Source: Druceiella hillmani
Taxonomy: Eukaryota; Arthropoda; Insecta; Lepidoptera; Hepialidae
DNA length: 64,000 bases
Assembly (NCBI GenBank): GCA_039881145.1
Contig: JAYKKI010000127.1
Span: 3,847,501-3,911,500, forward strand
Direction: 5' to 3'
Shown piece by piece: positions 10,990 through 22,480 of the stretch (position 1 is its first letter; every line of letters starts with the position of its first letter). A model generated the notes under the pieces. The model was not told where the DNA came from and did not search any database. It saw only the letters and a program-made list of their open reading frames with translations. Both the position numbers and the translations under genes were made by a program.

Positions 10990-11290
10990 TCGCTTCATAT
11001 GATTCACGTGTCAGTGAATATTGGCGATATCAGCGGATATGCTATTTGCACGAGGGATATCCGCCCGCCCAAAACCGATGATACAATTGAAACCGCGTCA
11101 TCCCTTCCAGCTGGCTTGACGCGATCACACTGGCGTGATGTTGTGCAGTGCAATTTGTAAATTGTATGTGCGTGCCGATGCAATGGTTACGATGACTGCA
11201 GTCGGCGCCTGATAAAATTCCTTTTCAGCTCCGGGTTCGCGTTGAACTTCAGATGGGCTGCTTTACTTACTGTGTGATACATTAATATAC
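10990..11290. promoter_or_regulatory. GC/CpG-rich block, candidate regulatory element
   Basis: Non-repetitive and balanced in composition, unlike its flanks. It includes 'ggcgatatcagcggatatgc', 'cacgagggatatccgcccgc' and 'gatacaattgaaaccgcgtc'. No frame spans it. The mix of CpG and short AT-rich cores resembles insect enhancers, but this is inference. Confidence 0.35.
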
Positions 11291-12170
11291 TTCAAGGAAG
11301 CATGTCCGAAATTTATAAATAAATACATGCATATGTTATTAATAAAGTTGTAATTTTTCATATCTATTTAAATCTGTTAATTTCTGTCTAGTAATATAAA
11401 ACATATTTCGAAAAAAATAAACGTTTTTACAGCTAAAAGTTAATAATAACCCTTAAGTTAGCTAAAATTATGAATTTAGGTAATAAAATAAGTAGTGAAC
11501 TATGAAAAAATTGATTATTCCTGCAAAACCTAATTAAAATGATTGCAAAAAATTCCGTTTAATTTAAAAAAAATTGTTTATTTTTTTTAATAATTATATT
11601 AATAGCAACAACAATATTTATTAAATATTCACGAAAAATTTAAGAAGGAAACTAAGACAATCAAATGAGCATCAATGGACATTAATTTTAAAAAAATAAC
11701 GAAATTATGCGAACTATATATTAGTTAAATACGCATTGTATGAATAAATTTTAATTGAATTTAGACATTTGTGTTATTACTGAAATGTATAAGGTTCACG
11801 CCGACTAATCTAATAGGCGCTATGGACAATTAATTTATAAATTATTCAAACAGTACGCAGAGATAACAAGCCACAGTAAACACATCAACTTTTCATCATA
11901 CAACCGCAGCTCTACTTCCGGTTCATTGAAATTTAATTCGATTAATCGTCACGAATGAGATAATTGCCATACGATACATGTAATTCTATTCATTTACAGA
12001 ATTTTCAATATCAGACTATTCTAAGTACAAAAGGCAGTTAAAGTCTTAAACGAAGTTAATTCATCAAACATTTAACATGTTTTATTGGAGCAGTGATACT
12101 TTCAAAATATATAACCGAACTCAGTGTATAATTAAAACAATATTTTCTTTTGAATTTTTGAGGTATTTTT
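11291..12170. other. AT-rich stretch, nothing recognised
   Basis: Very AT-rich, with no repeat or coding family seen. Confidence 0.5.
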
Positions 12171-12174
12171 ATTT

Positions 12175-12520
12175 ACGAAGTCTCCTCGATGGCTCTAAGG
12201 CAGATATGCGTGCCTTCCGTGCACGCAAAGCTCCTGAAACAATAATTCATTCGTCAGGGGCCAATTATGTGCGGCGCGGCCGCCTGTAGCGGAGACACGC
12301 GCGTAATGCGCGGACGATCTTTTCATGAATTTTATGAAAAATGTCCACATTCCCTACACGGAATCATGCGTTGAATAATGATTGTCGATCTGATGCGGCG
12401 AGCTCTCATGAATAATGTAGGCGGCTGTAGTGTTTTCAATGCCGTGACTGAAGGATGTCATCCAGAGCTACCTTCGGAACGCTATTCAGTTCATTGCTAC
12501 GCAAATGTATAAGTAATCGT
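12175..12520. promoter_or_regulatory. GC/CpG-rich block, strong candidate conserved regulatory element
   Basis: One of the clearest islands. CpG-rich motifs ('tgcggcgcggccgcctgtag', 'gagacacgcgcgtaatgcgc') alternate with AT-rich cores typical of homeodomain or POU sites ('ggggccaattatgtg', 'cgttgaataatgattg', 'ctcatgaataatg'). The only overlapping frame (12077-12289) begins in AT-rich DNA and has no known motif. The arrangement of well-preserved short cores suggests selection on DNA rather than protein; this is inference without alignment. Confidence 0.4.
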
Positions 12521-12660
12521 GTTAAATTTTATATTCAATGTAATACAGGCTAAAACAACACAGTACATAAAACGACGCACTGTCTCTTTATGAAAAAAAT
12601 CTAATAAAAGCCAATGCGTTAAGGAAACTAACTGTGTCGACAAATTGATGTAAATCTAAC

Positions 12661-12898
12661 ATATTCACGTTATTGAATATATTTGGCGTTAATTTTGTAG
12701 AAATTCATTATTCAAAACTAAATGAAACTACATGATGTAATATTATTTCTACTTTATTTAAGTTCTTTACCACGACCTAGGTAGGCTTCGTTGTATTACA
12801 ACATCTTCAGGTGGGCAATTAGCAAAGATTTTTGCTACTAGCCCACGTAAAGAACTTAAAGAACGCGTAGTTTCATTTAATTGTAAATATTCACGTTA
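12661..12898 (-). mobile_element. Palindromic hammerhead-bearing element, copy B, with 12-bp target duplication
   Basis: The insertion 12673-12886 is flanked by the perfect duplication ATATTCACGTTA at 12661-12672 and 12887-12898. The conserved end (TTGAATATATTTGGCG) is on the left, so the sense strand is minus if that end is the 3' end. The left arm read on the minus strand (12770-12814) has CCAC, CTGAAGA, GTTGT/ACAAC and GTC followed by GTGG. It has GAAG instead of GAAA and a small insertion before CCTAGG. The right arm has lost the whole core: CCCAC joins directly to GTAAAG at 12846/12847, exactly where the ribozyme would be. Confidence 0.85.
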
Positions 12899-13385
12899 GC
12901 TTTTCTAACACTAAAAAACATAATTTTCACCGTTTCGAAAAATAATGTAGATCGATAAATCCAATATATTCTGTGATATACAAATCTTTAAATTATGGAT
13001 ACAAGGAAATCTCTCAAGCCATTAAAACTGGAATAAAACAAATATAAACTGCATACAGTGTCTATAATTAATTAATTTTTATTTATGTCATTCTTCAAAC
13101 ACGAAAAGAAACCATATTCATTGCATCAAACGTGTTTTAAAAATACCAAAATATTAGTCATATTCGTAACACTCACGTCAATAATTTAAAACAGTGCAAA
13201 ATAATATTGTTAAATTGAATTCACTAATCGTCAGTCTATCCAAGAAATATTTCTACATGGAAACGTTTTACTCGTACGCCTGTATATCTGTACTCTTATT
13301 GTACCGAGAGATTGAGAATTTGTTTTTAAACTGAAAACTTTTTTTTCCTTACTTTAATATACCCTACTTTAAAATTGTTTCATGG
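12899..13385. other. AT-rich stretch, nothing recognised
   Basis: No repeats or coding family were seen. Confidence 0.5.
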
Positions 13386-13389
13386 GAAA

Positions 13390-13560
13390 AGATTTGCTAT
13401 TCGCCAAGCGCGTTCGAGTATGCTCGGTTATGCCAAGCGGCTCGAAGAGTTTCGGACATATTCAGCAGGTGGCCGAGTACGATTATTTTGCACGGTGAGT
13501 CATTGAGGCAGCAACGCATTGAATTACAAACAGAACGCAACTGACGTTTGAGTTCGAATG
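13390..13560. promoter_or_regulatory. Short GC-richer block
   Basis: Contains 'caagcgcgttcgagtatgct' and 'caggtggccgagtacgatta'. One plus frame is open for about 66 codons without an ATG, and 'ttgcacggtgagtcat' contains a good splice-donor-like GGTGAGT. The translation is unfamiliar and no matching acceptor was found, so a regulatory block is preferred to an exon. Confidence 0.25.
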
Positions 13561-14046
13561 TTTGTGTTTTTTTTTTTTATTTTAGGAAGTAATATTTCTT
13601 TGTCGAATTTCAATCAAAAATACTTTTTATAATGCATTTGTTAAAAATTACCTTATTTTACATCAGCAGTTAAATGTTTTTAAGTGCGTACATATCTAGA
13701 CATACTTTTAATTGAAAAAAATGGAATTTTCGGTGGTCTTGATTCGAATCCTCCTGCTCAAATCTATTTTTTGTATTATTTTTTATAAAAATATTGTTTA
13801 TTAATAGAATTTAAATAAAACTCTCTCCCGTGCTCGGCGTATACTCACTATATAGTCAACGTTTATAATAAAAACGTATATTTTGTCTTTATACAAATGT
13901 ATTTACTTATTATGTGATGTATTTATTGGGATTGTTTATATGAATACATGTTTATTATGATATTATCAATTTCATTAATTTCACTTGCTTTTTTAATTTT
14001 CATATTCAAATTTTCACACAATACAATTATATCGATTTCCGAATCC
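13561..14046. other. AT-rich stretch, nothing recognised
   Basis: Contains 'gattcgaatcctcctgctca' at 13741, which resembles a tRNA T-arm, but no cloverleaf can be built around it. Confidence 0.45.
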
Positions 14047-14116
14047 AATTTTTTTTTCATTAAACAGAATTATTATATGAAAATTAATAATAATTCTGTT
14101 TAATGAAAAAAAAATT
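14047..14116. repeat. Hairpin, about 30-bp perfect arms
   Basis: 'tcattaaacagaattattat' with the preceding T run (14047-14076) pairs with 'ataataattctgtttaatga' and the following A run (14087-14116) around a 10-nt spacer. It is unrelated in sequence to the other hairpins of the window. Confidence 0.9.
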
Positions 14117-14329
14117 AAAACTTAGATATTAAGACCAAATTCATATGAGGCAATATTTTAGTTTCAAAGGTATAGGGTTCCATAAGATAGAGGAATATTG
14201 ATAACTCAAACTAGTGCAAAAGGTCGAAAATGACTGATTTCTTGGGTTAAACTTTTTAAACGGTGACAGAAATAAGAAATTAACAAATTGTCTATTTCAA
14301 CGAGATATGCATAAAGTTTCGAGAAAGTT

Positions 14330-14915
14330 TCGAATGGGTTAATAATGCCACAGGGTTATATATGGGTTACTGACGAAGTCACAGGGAAATGCTAGTGTAT
14401 ATATGAATGGATTACCAATTAAGTATGAATTGGTTACGTAATTCCACTGGGGTGTGTATTACGAAACATGGTTGAATGGGTTACCAACGAAGCCATAAAG
14501 GAATGCTAGTGTATACATGAATGGGTTGCCAATTATTTATGAATATGTTACATAATGCCACAGGGGCATTTATTATGAAACATGGTTGAATGGGTTACCA
14601 ACGAAGCCACAGTGCAATGCTAGTTTATGTATTAATGGGTTACCAATAAAGTATGAATGAGTTACATAATACCACAGGGGCATGTATTACGAAACATGGT
14701 TGGATGGGTTACAAACGAAACCACAGTGGAATGCTAGTGTATGTATAAATGGGCTGCCAATTAATTATGAATGTGTTACGTAATGCCACAGAGGTATATG
14801 TTACGAAACATGGTTGAAGGGGTTACTAAAGTAGCCACAGTGAAATGCTAGTTTTTATATGAATGGTTTGCCAATTTATTATGAATGTGTTACATAAAGC
14901 CACAGGAGTATGTAT
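14330..14915. repeat. Satellite-like array, 114-bp unit, about 5 copies
   Basis: The phrase 'ggttgaatgggttaccaacg' recurs at 14470, 14584, 14698 (variant) and 14812 (variant), always 114 bp apart, with a more diverged first copy near 14356. Each unit has two related halves: one with 'gaagccacagtggaatgcta', the other with 'taatgccacaggggcatgta'. This suggests an ancestral unit of about 57 bp that doubled. Confidence 0.9.
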
Positions 14916-15264
14916 AAATAAATTTCGAATTACGTTTTTTGCATCGATCAAGGCCTATAACTTTCAAAACTTCAGCATACCAAACGTCTTAATGGTTATT
15001 AAAGACCTAATGATTATAAATTGTTATTATTATATTTTTACTGCCTTAAAAACATGATACATATTTAAATAACATTATTCCTCACCGTGTAAATATATAT
15101 GAACACATTGCCTAGTATATATTTCGAAGACAATAAAAACACATTTTAATATACAAAATTGTTTTTACAGTTAATTTAAATCACCCACGTGGAGCTTTAA
15201 TGAATTCCTTGCGAACCCACCTATATAAATTAATCGACTATTACTCGTAAACTAGTAGAGCCTA
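14916..15264. other. AT-rich stretch, nothing recognised
   Basis: A 64-codon frame (14863-15057) starts inside the satellite and has no known motif. Confidence 0.45.
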
Positions 15265-15343
15265 CTTAACTGTGATCATTTTCCTTTTAATTTATTCATA
15301 TAGTATATATGAATAAATTACAAGGAAAATGATCACAGTTAAG
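15265..15343. repeat. Hairpin, 38-bp near-perfect arms, 3-nt loop
   Basis: Arm 'cttaactgtgatcattttcc' through 'tttattcatata' (15265-15302) is complementary to 15306-15343, which ends 'ggaaaatgatcacagttaag', with one or two mismatches. The loop is only 3 nt, so the DNA is almost a perfect palindrome and would be prone to cruciform extrusion. Confidence 0.92.
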
Positions 15344-15780
15344 ACGTTTTTCAGATATTAAAAAACAGCAACTTAACTGTTATAGGGTAGCGACCTATAA
15401 CTAACAAAAATTACCAATTTAAAGGTTAATTTTTCGTAACTGTATCGAAAAAGTCTTTATGACGTACCCCAATATTTTTGAAAGACCTGTTTGACGACAT
15501 CCTACACAATGGGGTATGCGAATAAATATTCACCCACGCTTTATACATACACTACCCTATATAGGGTGGAGCGGTGCCGGGAACGAAAAAATATTACCAG
15601 TTAATGTACATGTATTCACGTACAACACACGACCGTGTCCCCGAAATGGCCACACCCTGATTTTTTTGAACAGGCGTGAGAACTGTCGTTAGAAAAACAC
15701 TTTTAGTAAAGTACAAAAGGTATTTTCCAATATTTTTTTTATGAAAACTAACGATTTAGGGGACTGAATTTGCTATTGTT
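15344..15780. other. Unassigned stretch with repeat-like phrases
   Basis: Phrases such as 'gtaactgtatcgaaaaa' (also near 37257) and 'acaatggggta' (also near 48593) recur in the window, so this is probably old repeat debris. No gene was seen. Confidence 0.35.
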
Positions 15781-15960
15781 AGGGTTCCGTACCTCATAAG
15801 AAAAAACGGAACTTTTACAAGATCACTAGATCTTATCTCTAATCTTGGTAGTTTTCGCATTCATATTTTTTTACGGTTCCGCTCTATCATATGGTGTTTT
15901 GTAGAATCACTGGATAACTCTTGACAAGCTCTTTCCAAACGTATATGATTTTCATATTAT
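15780..15960 (-). repeat. Dispersed repeat fragment, 'GTTCCGTA' family, reversed
   Basis: It begins 'agggttccgtacctcataag', the reverse complement of the 3' end of the family at 40168-40674, so it lies in the opposite orientation. It then reads 'gaaaaaacggaacttttaca' and decays downstream. Confidence 0.6.
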
Positions 15961-17099
15961 AATTTGGCTTTTTTTACGATCGTAGGCCGATATTTCATTA
16001 AGTTTTCTTAATTTTTAATTTTAACACCATTAACCTAAATTATTTCACACTAATGTTTTATACTAATACTAATAGTATTTAACTAACTCAAACGGGTATT
16101 TTAGCTTCTCCAAGTCAAAATGTATACTAAACAAAAATTATGTAACGCAGCAAAACGATCTTAAAATTGCGGCGCATCCCCCGCCAACGCACGCGATTTG
16201 TCATAGTAACGAATTCGTTGATTCTTTAGTTATCGAGTGGTGTAATTAAATTTTGGATATAGATAGCAATTACGTAGCTGAAATACCAAACTCTATCCCC
16301 CGATTTTGCTACCATCAAGTTTTCTGTACTACCTCCTATTATGGAAGCAAATTTAAAAACGTAGTCACCTCAAAAATGTTTTTCGTTCCATCTCTGTCAA
16401 TATGACGCCTCCTGGAAATATAATTGTACACAATTTTAAGTACAATTTTCAGTTTTGAGACAACGAATAACCTAACATGCATCAAAAGGGCCCGGCGAGC
16501 AGCCATAGTCAATCAGTCACAGTTAATGGCCGACGGTAAATATCGATTGACAACAACAAAAACACGGACAATATCTACAAAGATATATTTAAAAAAAATT
16601 GACGTATTAATTACCGTTTCGGGTATAGGATTAAAATATTATTTAACAATTTTGAGATCATGTAATTCGTTTAACACGACATGATATAAAACGATAAAAG
16701 GGTTTATAGAAATAGGTCCAGTAAACGTGATACTTTTCTTTAACAGATGAACTGTTTGAACCAATATTTCATAAGAAATTGTTAGACAAATTTTTGTCCA
16801 AAAACTATGGCAGCACTTAAGTAGAAGAATAATGATCTGATTTGACATTGGCTAACAGGTCATTTAATAACGTTTTTCAGTATAGTTTAGCCTTCTAACC
16901 CTGATTTTTAACTACACCAGTAATTAATTACAAAATAAGTATTATTAAGTACATCAGTAGTATTCGTTTAGAAAAATAAAGGTAGTCTTATTTTAAGTAA
17001 TTACGAAGGAACGAATATTTTCAATGCATTAAAAATCAGTTATTACACGAAATTTCACTTTTTTACGAAATTATTTTTGCAATTTTTTTCATGGGTTTT
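15961..17099. other. AT-rich stretch, nothing recognised
   Basis: A plus frame at 16424-16684 and a minus frame at 16639-16848 have no recognisable domains. 'cgatcttaaaattgcggcgc' near 16157 is slightly GC-richer. Confidence 0.4.
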
Positions 17100-17145
17100 A
17101 ATATTAAACATTTTTATGGTGTATTCCATAAAAATGTTTAATATT
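17100..17145. repeat. Hairpin, 20-bp perfect arms
   Basis: 'aatattaaacatttttatgg' (17100-17119) is the perfect reverse complement of 'ccataaaaatgtttaatatt' (17126-17145) around a 6-nt loop. It lies immediately upstream of a dispersed repeat head (17159). Confidence 0.92.
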
Positions 17146-17158
17146 ATAAAAACCTCCC

Positions 17159-17470
17159 AAGCACGAGTAAAACTTGAACTATGAGGGTTCTGTATACATG
17201 TAGGATATTTAAGGTTACATAATATTGCTAGTTTAACTATTTAAAAATATTCATTTTTACAACTTAAATATATTGCCTATTACGCCTTTTACAGGCGTAA
17301 AAACAAACTAAATATAAAAATGTATAATTCCACATAGAAACAGAAATCATTGATTTCTATATTTTTTACTTTACTTGTGCTATAAAGTCTCCCATTATGC
17401 CAACTTTTAAGATTATTGGTCAATCGGAAATACCCAATAGGTTTTGGTCAGTAACTGAAACTTTTGTATG
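17159..17470 (+). repeat. Dispersed repeat, 'GTTCCGTA' family, 5' part
   Basis: It starts 'agcacgagtaaaacttgaac' then 'tatgagggttctgtatacat'. It contains 'ttgcctattacgccttttac' followed by 'aggcgtaaaaac', and 'ctttacttgtgctataaagt', all in the order seen at 40168-40674 and 35548-36155. The 3' half is missing or too diverged to follow. Confidence 0.75.
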
Positions 17471-18892
17471 AAAAAAGAATATGTTTTAAATGGTCCTATC
17501 TTTTTGTTGCGTGCACCAAAGACGTGCGTGAAAACAAGCTTATTTCTTGTTTAGTGTTTAGAGAATATTTCAGATAGTTTGTGTTTCTTTTTTTCCCTTT
17601 ACTTAAAATAAATATAAAAATAAAAAATAAGTAACTCGTCTATTATTGATATAAGTGATTATGTGCATTAAACTGAGTATATTTGAAGCGTGTTTCTGTG
17701 AAAAATCTAAATTTATTTTCATTCAAGGCTCAACTTTGACAGTATTTTTCTTTTGAAAAGCAGTTGAAAATTGTCTTATGGTTTTTTAACGTTTTCTATT
17801 CAATTTAAACCAAAGTCATCTCTGTGAATAATAAACATGTTCTTTGTTATATCTGTAAAAACATTTAAGAGTACCTATCGTTTCTGTTTAACAGTTTGGA
17901 AATTAATATCATTTTTCATTATGTAAATATATCATCTGCCGAATCTTCCACGGGCATAAAAATATGTGGTATATGTATCAAAAACTTTGAAATATAGAAT
18001 AATCGCTGTAATTTGTTGTTACAATTTTGGTAAACTTATAATAAAACTGTCTGCTTTTTATCTTATTGAATTTAGAAGTTTTGAAGATAAAGATTAGGGA
18101 CACATGTTAGATAAAATCGTAAACCGATGTAAATTTGCTATTAGAGTTCATATCCAAAGCGATATAACTAGTGAAAAAAAATAGAATTCTTTATTTGATC
18201 TCTTGAAAATTTTCGTATGAAGGTTCTTAGTATATCGTCACACTTTAAACTTCAAATTACTTCATAAAACAGTTTCTGAAAAAAAATTGTTTTTTTATGA
18301 GGGCACAAGAGTGACTTCATAAATATTAATTTTTTTCTTTTTGAAGTACTAAACCTTCAAAATTGATGTCTTAAAATATGATCAGCGCGAAATTGAGAGT
18401 CAATAAAAGCGATCAATTCTTAAGTAAAATTTCAATGTGCTGCTGTAAACAATCTGTCAACTCCATTATTTCCTTATCTCTCTTCCCATAAATAGGTACG
18501 TATGTTTCCCGCATAATAAAATTGACAAATGTGTGCCCTACATAAAGCTATTATTTGAGCATTTGCTCCGGATTGTATTTCTCTGTAAACATCTCGTTCG
18601 TTTTGTGCACGAGAAATCACTTCATTTTGCGGTCATTCCTTCTGCTTGTACATAATTTATTGACTTCAGTTGTTGAGTAAATAACATGCGACGTGAGGTT
18701 TCGGCGCACCCAAATTGAAGAAAACATTTTGCCTGAGGTTCTATATAACTACCGCTCAAGTAGTACGCCACTGTAAATAGTAAACTAATATTATGAGAGC
18801 TACAATTTTGACACTAACAGTGCTTTACTTGCGTACGACATCTCGTCAATGAGCACTTTTTTAAATGTATTCTGGGTACAGAAATCAATACC
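17471..18892. other. AT-rich stretch, nothing recognised
   Basis: No repeat, GC island or coding family was identified over 1.4 kb. Confidence 0.45.
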
Positions 18893-18900
18893 TATGTATA

Positions 18901-18960
<60 letters not shown>

Positions 18961-18963
18961 TAC
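18893..18963. repeat. (AT)n microsatellite with TGTATA interruptions
   Basis: About 70 bp of alternating AT with three TG interruptions. The minus frame 18800-18991 runs through it and is an artefact. Confidence 0.95.
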
Positions 18964-19370
18964 ACAATAGAATGACAAGTACGGAACACAAAACGCGTGT
19001 TTAATAACATACATAACTTAAATTATAATCACAATGTATACTCGTGGTAAGCTCAATGTTAAATAACGATTTTTAACATTATGTTTCAACTTTACATACA
19101 AGGCCTAATTTATTACTATGGCCAGTTTTATGTTTTTTTTATTAAATGTACTTCATTATATCCGTGTTAATTATTTTCGCGATTTTGGTTTACATTTCAG
19201 TATCGCTGTGAGTGCGTGCGTGCGCAAGTATATTTTAATGTATGTATCAATATATTGTCAGGTAATAGCTGTATAGCAACTGTGTCGATGACGCTTGTGG
19301 CAAAGCAGCACAAGCCGGGCTAGCCACCTTTATGTTGATCATAAAAATAAATAATTAATTTTAAATAAGA
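18964..19370. other. AT-rich stretch with a small CpG-richer patch
   Basis: 19195-19330 is somewhat GC-richer ('gtgagtgcgtgcgtgcgcaa', 'gcacaagccgggctagccac'). No gene was seen. Confidence 0.4.
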
Positions 19371-19375
19371 TGATT

Positions 19376-19475
19376 AAATTTTTATTGTTTCAATTTTTCT
19401 TAAAATATTATCTATTTTTATCCACAAATAAAAATAGATAATATTCCAAGAAACCTGAAACAATATAAATAAAAT
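19376..19475. repeat. Hairpin, about 46-bp imperfect arms
   Basis: 'aatttttattgtttcaattt' through 'tattatctatttttat' pairs with 'ataaaaatagataatattcc' through 'ctgaaacaatataaataaaa' around a 6-nt loop. The inner 20 bp are perfect and the outer part carries mismatches. Confidence 0.85.
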
Positions 19476-19479
19476 TCGT

Positions 19480-20580
19480 TGTAAATATGAAGGTTATTTA
19501 CAAAAATATATAACAACATTATTAACATTTAAGAAAATCGATTTTTAAATATAGTACCATCTCTCTAGTCTACAGTTAAAATTTCAATTAATATGTAACC
19601 TTTTAAAAATAGTTATGAATTAACCCATAAGGGCCAGAATAGCGTCATATCTGAAAGATGTGCTATAGAATTGCCTGTGACTCTGCCATCTACAATACAA
19701 ACTTCACTGCAATAAACTCCAAATACATTTTAATCCACTGCAAAAATACCATATTCAGTAAAAAGGTAGTTTACAAAAAGACATACCATCGTGCAGTGAG
19801 GTGCATGCTAAGTAGATTGAACAGTTTAAGATGGATTTTTGGTAGTTCTACAATTAAATCCGTTGCAGCATTTATGTATTTGTTACATAAAATACATAAT
19901 AAATGTTTTATTATTGAAAAAAATTAATTTTTCAATTAAATTTTCTAAAGCTTATTAGAAGAAACTTTCTTAGTCCCCATCAAAATAAATGGTCTAATCA
20001 TCTTCCTTAACTTATATAGATGAAATTGTCTTTTCATATAACAGTTTTCTAATGAAATTCTAATGAAAGTTTTCCAATTGTTTCACTTGTGCTTTTAAAA
20101 GTGAACAAAATTAAACGCGCTGGTTTTCAAGTTTTAATATACGAGTAGAATACGTGAATGAGTGATAAGTCTGCCTAATTATGCGATGCCAAACTGGTCG
20201 CTTGATTAAGGTAGAACGTAGTAACATAGAATAACGGACATATAAGGAAACTTATGGAACGTGGATTCTTTTGACAACAGGATTTTTTGGATAGCGAATA
20301 ATGTATAGTTACGAGACTTTAAAACTCGAAAATAGGGAACTTTCCATAACTAGGATAAAAAGGAAAAAGTGACATAAATGTACATGTAATATATACAAAT
20401 ATAATATAATATAAAAGGGAAAAAGCTTGTTAGTTTATTTGTCTGTTCGCGCTAATTTTTGGAAACATACAGTCGGTTTCAAGAAAACATTTTTTTATTC
20501 GAAAACCCATATTTTGAAAAAAATCATATCACACTACAATTCATGGGGACTGACCATAAAAAATATAAGGGATAAAAAAT
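19480..20580. other. AT-rich stretch, nothing recognised
   Basis: An 89-codon plus frame (19658-19927) has no known domain and ends in AT-rich DNA. No other structure was seen. Confidence 0.4.
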
Positions 20581-20585
20581 GTAAT

Positions 20586-20603
20586 AAAAGTTGAGAAACA
20601 CTG
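20586..20603 (-). mobile_element. Possible hAT terminal inverted repeat, orphan end
   Basis: Read on the minus strand this is CAGTGTTTCTCAACTTTT, which closely matches the CAGTGTTTCTCAA-type ends of many animal hAT transposons. The element would extend leftward from 20603. I found no matching left end or clear 8-bp duplication, so this is either a truncated element or a chance match. Confidence 0.4.
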
Positions 20604-20604
20604 C

Positions 20605-20735
20605 TCACATGAAGCAAACCGGAAGTTAGAGACCAGCTTCCATGTCGTTTGGCGAACGGAGTATAGGCGTTTAGTGGTCGCCGGGGTAGAGCAGCCCTGC
20701 GAGCTGCTCCGCAACACGCACGCTGCGCAGAAAAT
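20605..20735. other. Short GC-rich block next to the hAT-like end
   Basis: It contains 'gtggtcgccggggtagagca', 'gccctgcgagctgctccgca' and 'acacgcacgctgcgcag', and two overlapping minus frames (20534-20800, 20541-20744) cross it. Its sharp GC boundary beside a transposon-like end suggests a transposon-derived or inserted segment, but the class is unknown. Confidence 0.35.
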
Positions 20736-21371
20736 GTTGTACAATAAGCACTAGAAAATTTATATGAAATAAATCTTTTATATAAATATTTCATAAACAT
20801 TTTTAATACGTAAAAGAATTCCTAGCTTCTCATGTAATACAGGTAAGTTAATAACTAAATCTTACTACGAACTAATGAATTATGCAATAAACAAACACGC
20901 CAATATGACGTTATTGCGAACATTTAGCAGAAAAAACTAAGAGTAGGGAAGGATACTTCAGTACCGAGTCATGAAAATCTCGCTCTGTAATTAACCTTAA
21001 ACCTAAATCCATTATTCCCGTCCGAAAACGCAATAAGCCGACGTCAATCTAATAATTACGGTTAACAGATTCGTAACTATAACCGAATAAGGAAAAAATT
21101 AATTAAGGTAACCTGTAGAATCGAGTAGTAAGAATTTACTCTTATGTATAAATGATGACGACACACACACAATTATGCCACCGTATTCATACATACATTC
21201 ACCAATGTGTGGCATTGAAAGGTACTACCTCAAATAAGGGGCACCTTCAATATGAAATTAGATCAGAAATATTTTTTCTGTGAGATGAGTCTTTCAGGTA
21301 TTATACCAGTTGAAAAAAAAAATTTCACCCTATACGTATTAGAATTAAATATGTAGAGTGATATGGCCTGA

Positions 21372-21372
<1 letters not shown>
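20736..21372. other. AT-rich stretch, nothing recognised
   Basis: No structure was identified. Confidence 0.45.

Positions 21373-21434
<62 letters not shown>
21373..21434. repeat. (AT)n microsatellite
   Basis: About 60 bp of uninterrupted TA repeats, flanked on both sides by the phrase 'tagagtgatat' or 'tagagcgatat' (near 21353 and 21456). This suggests the tract grew inside a short duplicated segment. Confidence 0.95.
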
Positions 21435-21438
<4 letters not shown>

Positions 21439-22480
21439 GTACACTCTATATGTTAGAGCGATATAGCCTTCAAAGATTGACATTCACATTGGCAAGGCCT
21501 AGAAATGCAGGCCCTGTCCTAATGAACTACTGGTATTTGGATCGGAGCATTCGCCCATTGATCCTACTCAAGATGATAAAAACCAACTTCAGATAGTGGT
21601 TATGAGATAATAATATTGATGCAAAAAAATTGTTAATATATATACAGTCTATTCCAAGTACAAAAAATTATCTTTAAATAAAAAAAATATAAATACCAAA
21701 AAAAATTATATTATTTTACCAATTTTTTTCCTAATTTTCCAAAAACTACTTCGATATCGAAACAATTTCCTTTTTTCTTGCATCTAGACGTAACTACAAT
21801 ATCGACGAAATTTCCAGCTTAACCCTTTTGAAAATGAAATAGGAAAAATCTATGAAAACAAACCTAATAATATCGGCGTTCGTTTGAAACCGAGAGTTGG
21901 CAGATTTGTTTTATTTTTACTCAAGATTTCAAAACTTTCCAATTCTGTCAATCTCCTTCAAAATCATTTTCTCTAGATTGGCAAGAATCATGGTGGAAGA
22001 GAAAAATGAATTTGACTTAAGGGGGAAACTTAAATATATCTACTAAGTAATGATACAATACTTTCTCGCAATGAAATATGTTTTTAATTTTATACTTAAT
22101 TTAAACTTTTTAGACATTAAGTAAAATTACACCAAAGGCTACTAAAAATTTACAAACATGTGCTCTTTTTATTTGTATATATTGTGAATTAATTTCTTCA
22201 CGTAAATTCCCTGAACTTTTATTGTACTTTAGGCTAAAGAGCACAATGACTTGAATAAAGCGACGTGGTCAATGTACGAAAGGAAATCTTAATTTTCTTA
22301 AGACACCCATTTACGTTTTTCGACGGTTCAGTATGCAAAAAGCTTAAAAACATAAAAGATATTTCGCTTACATTTTAATTTCCTGTATTTTTAAACGTCC
22401 ATCGTGGACCCGCGTACAATTGTTTTTTGAATTAGTCTTTGACACCGAATGTTTTTCATTCTTACTTTCGCTTAATTTAT
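21435..22480. other. AT-rich stretch, nothing recognised
   Basis: 21480-21600 ('cattggcaaggcctagaaat', 'gatcggagcattcgcccatt') is more balanced in composition and may be a fragment of an old transposon, but no frame could be matched to a family. Confidence 0.35.

Noticed and set aside
13440..13505. Possible small exon ending at a GGTGAGT donor
   Set aside because: No credible acceptor upstream, no family resemblance, and the frame stays open past the donor.
13738..13765. tRNA-like T-arm 'gattcgaatcctcctgctca'
   Set aside because: No matching acceptor, D arm or anticodon arm can be formed upstream within tRNA length.
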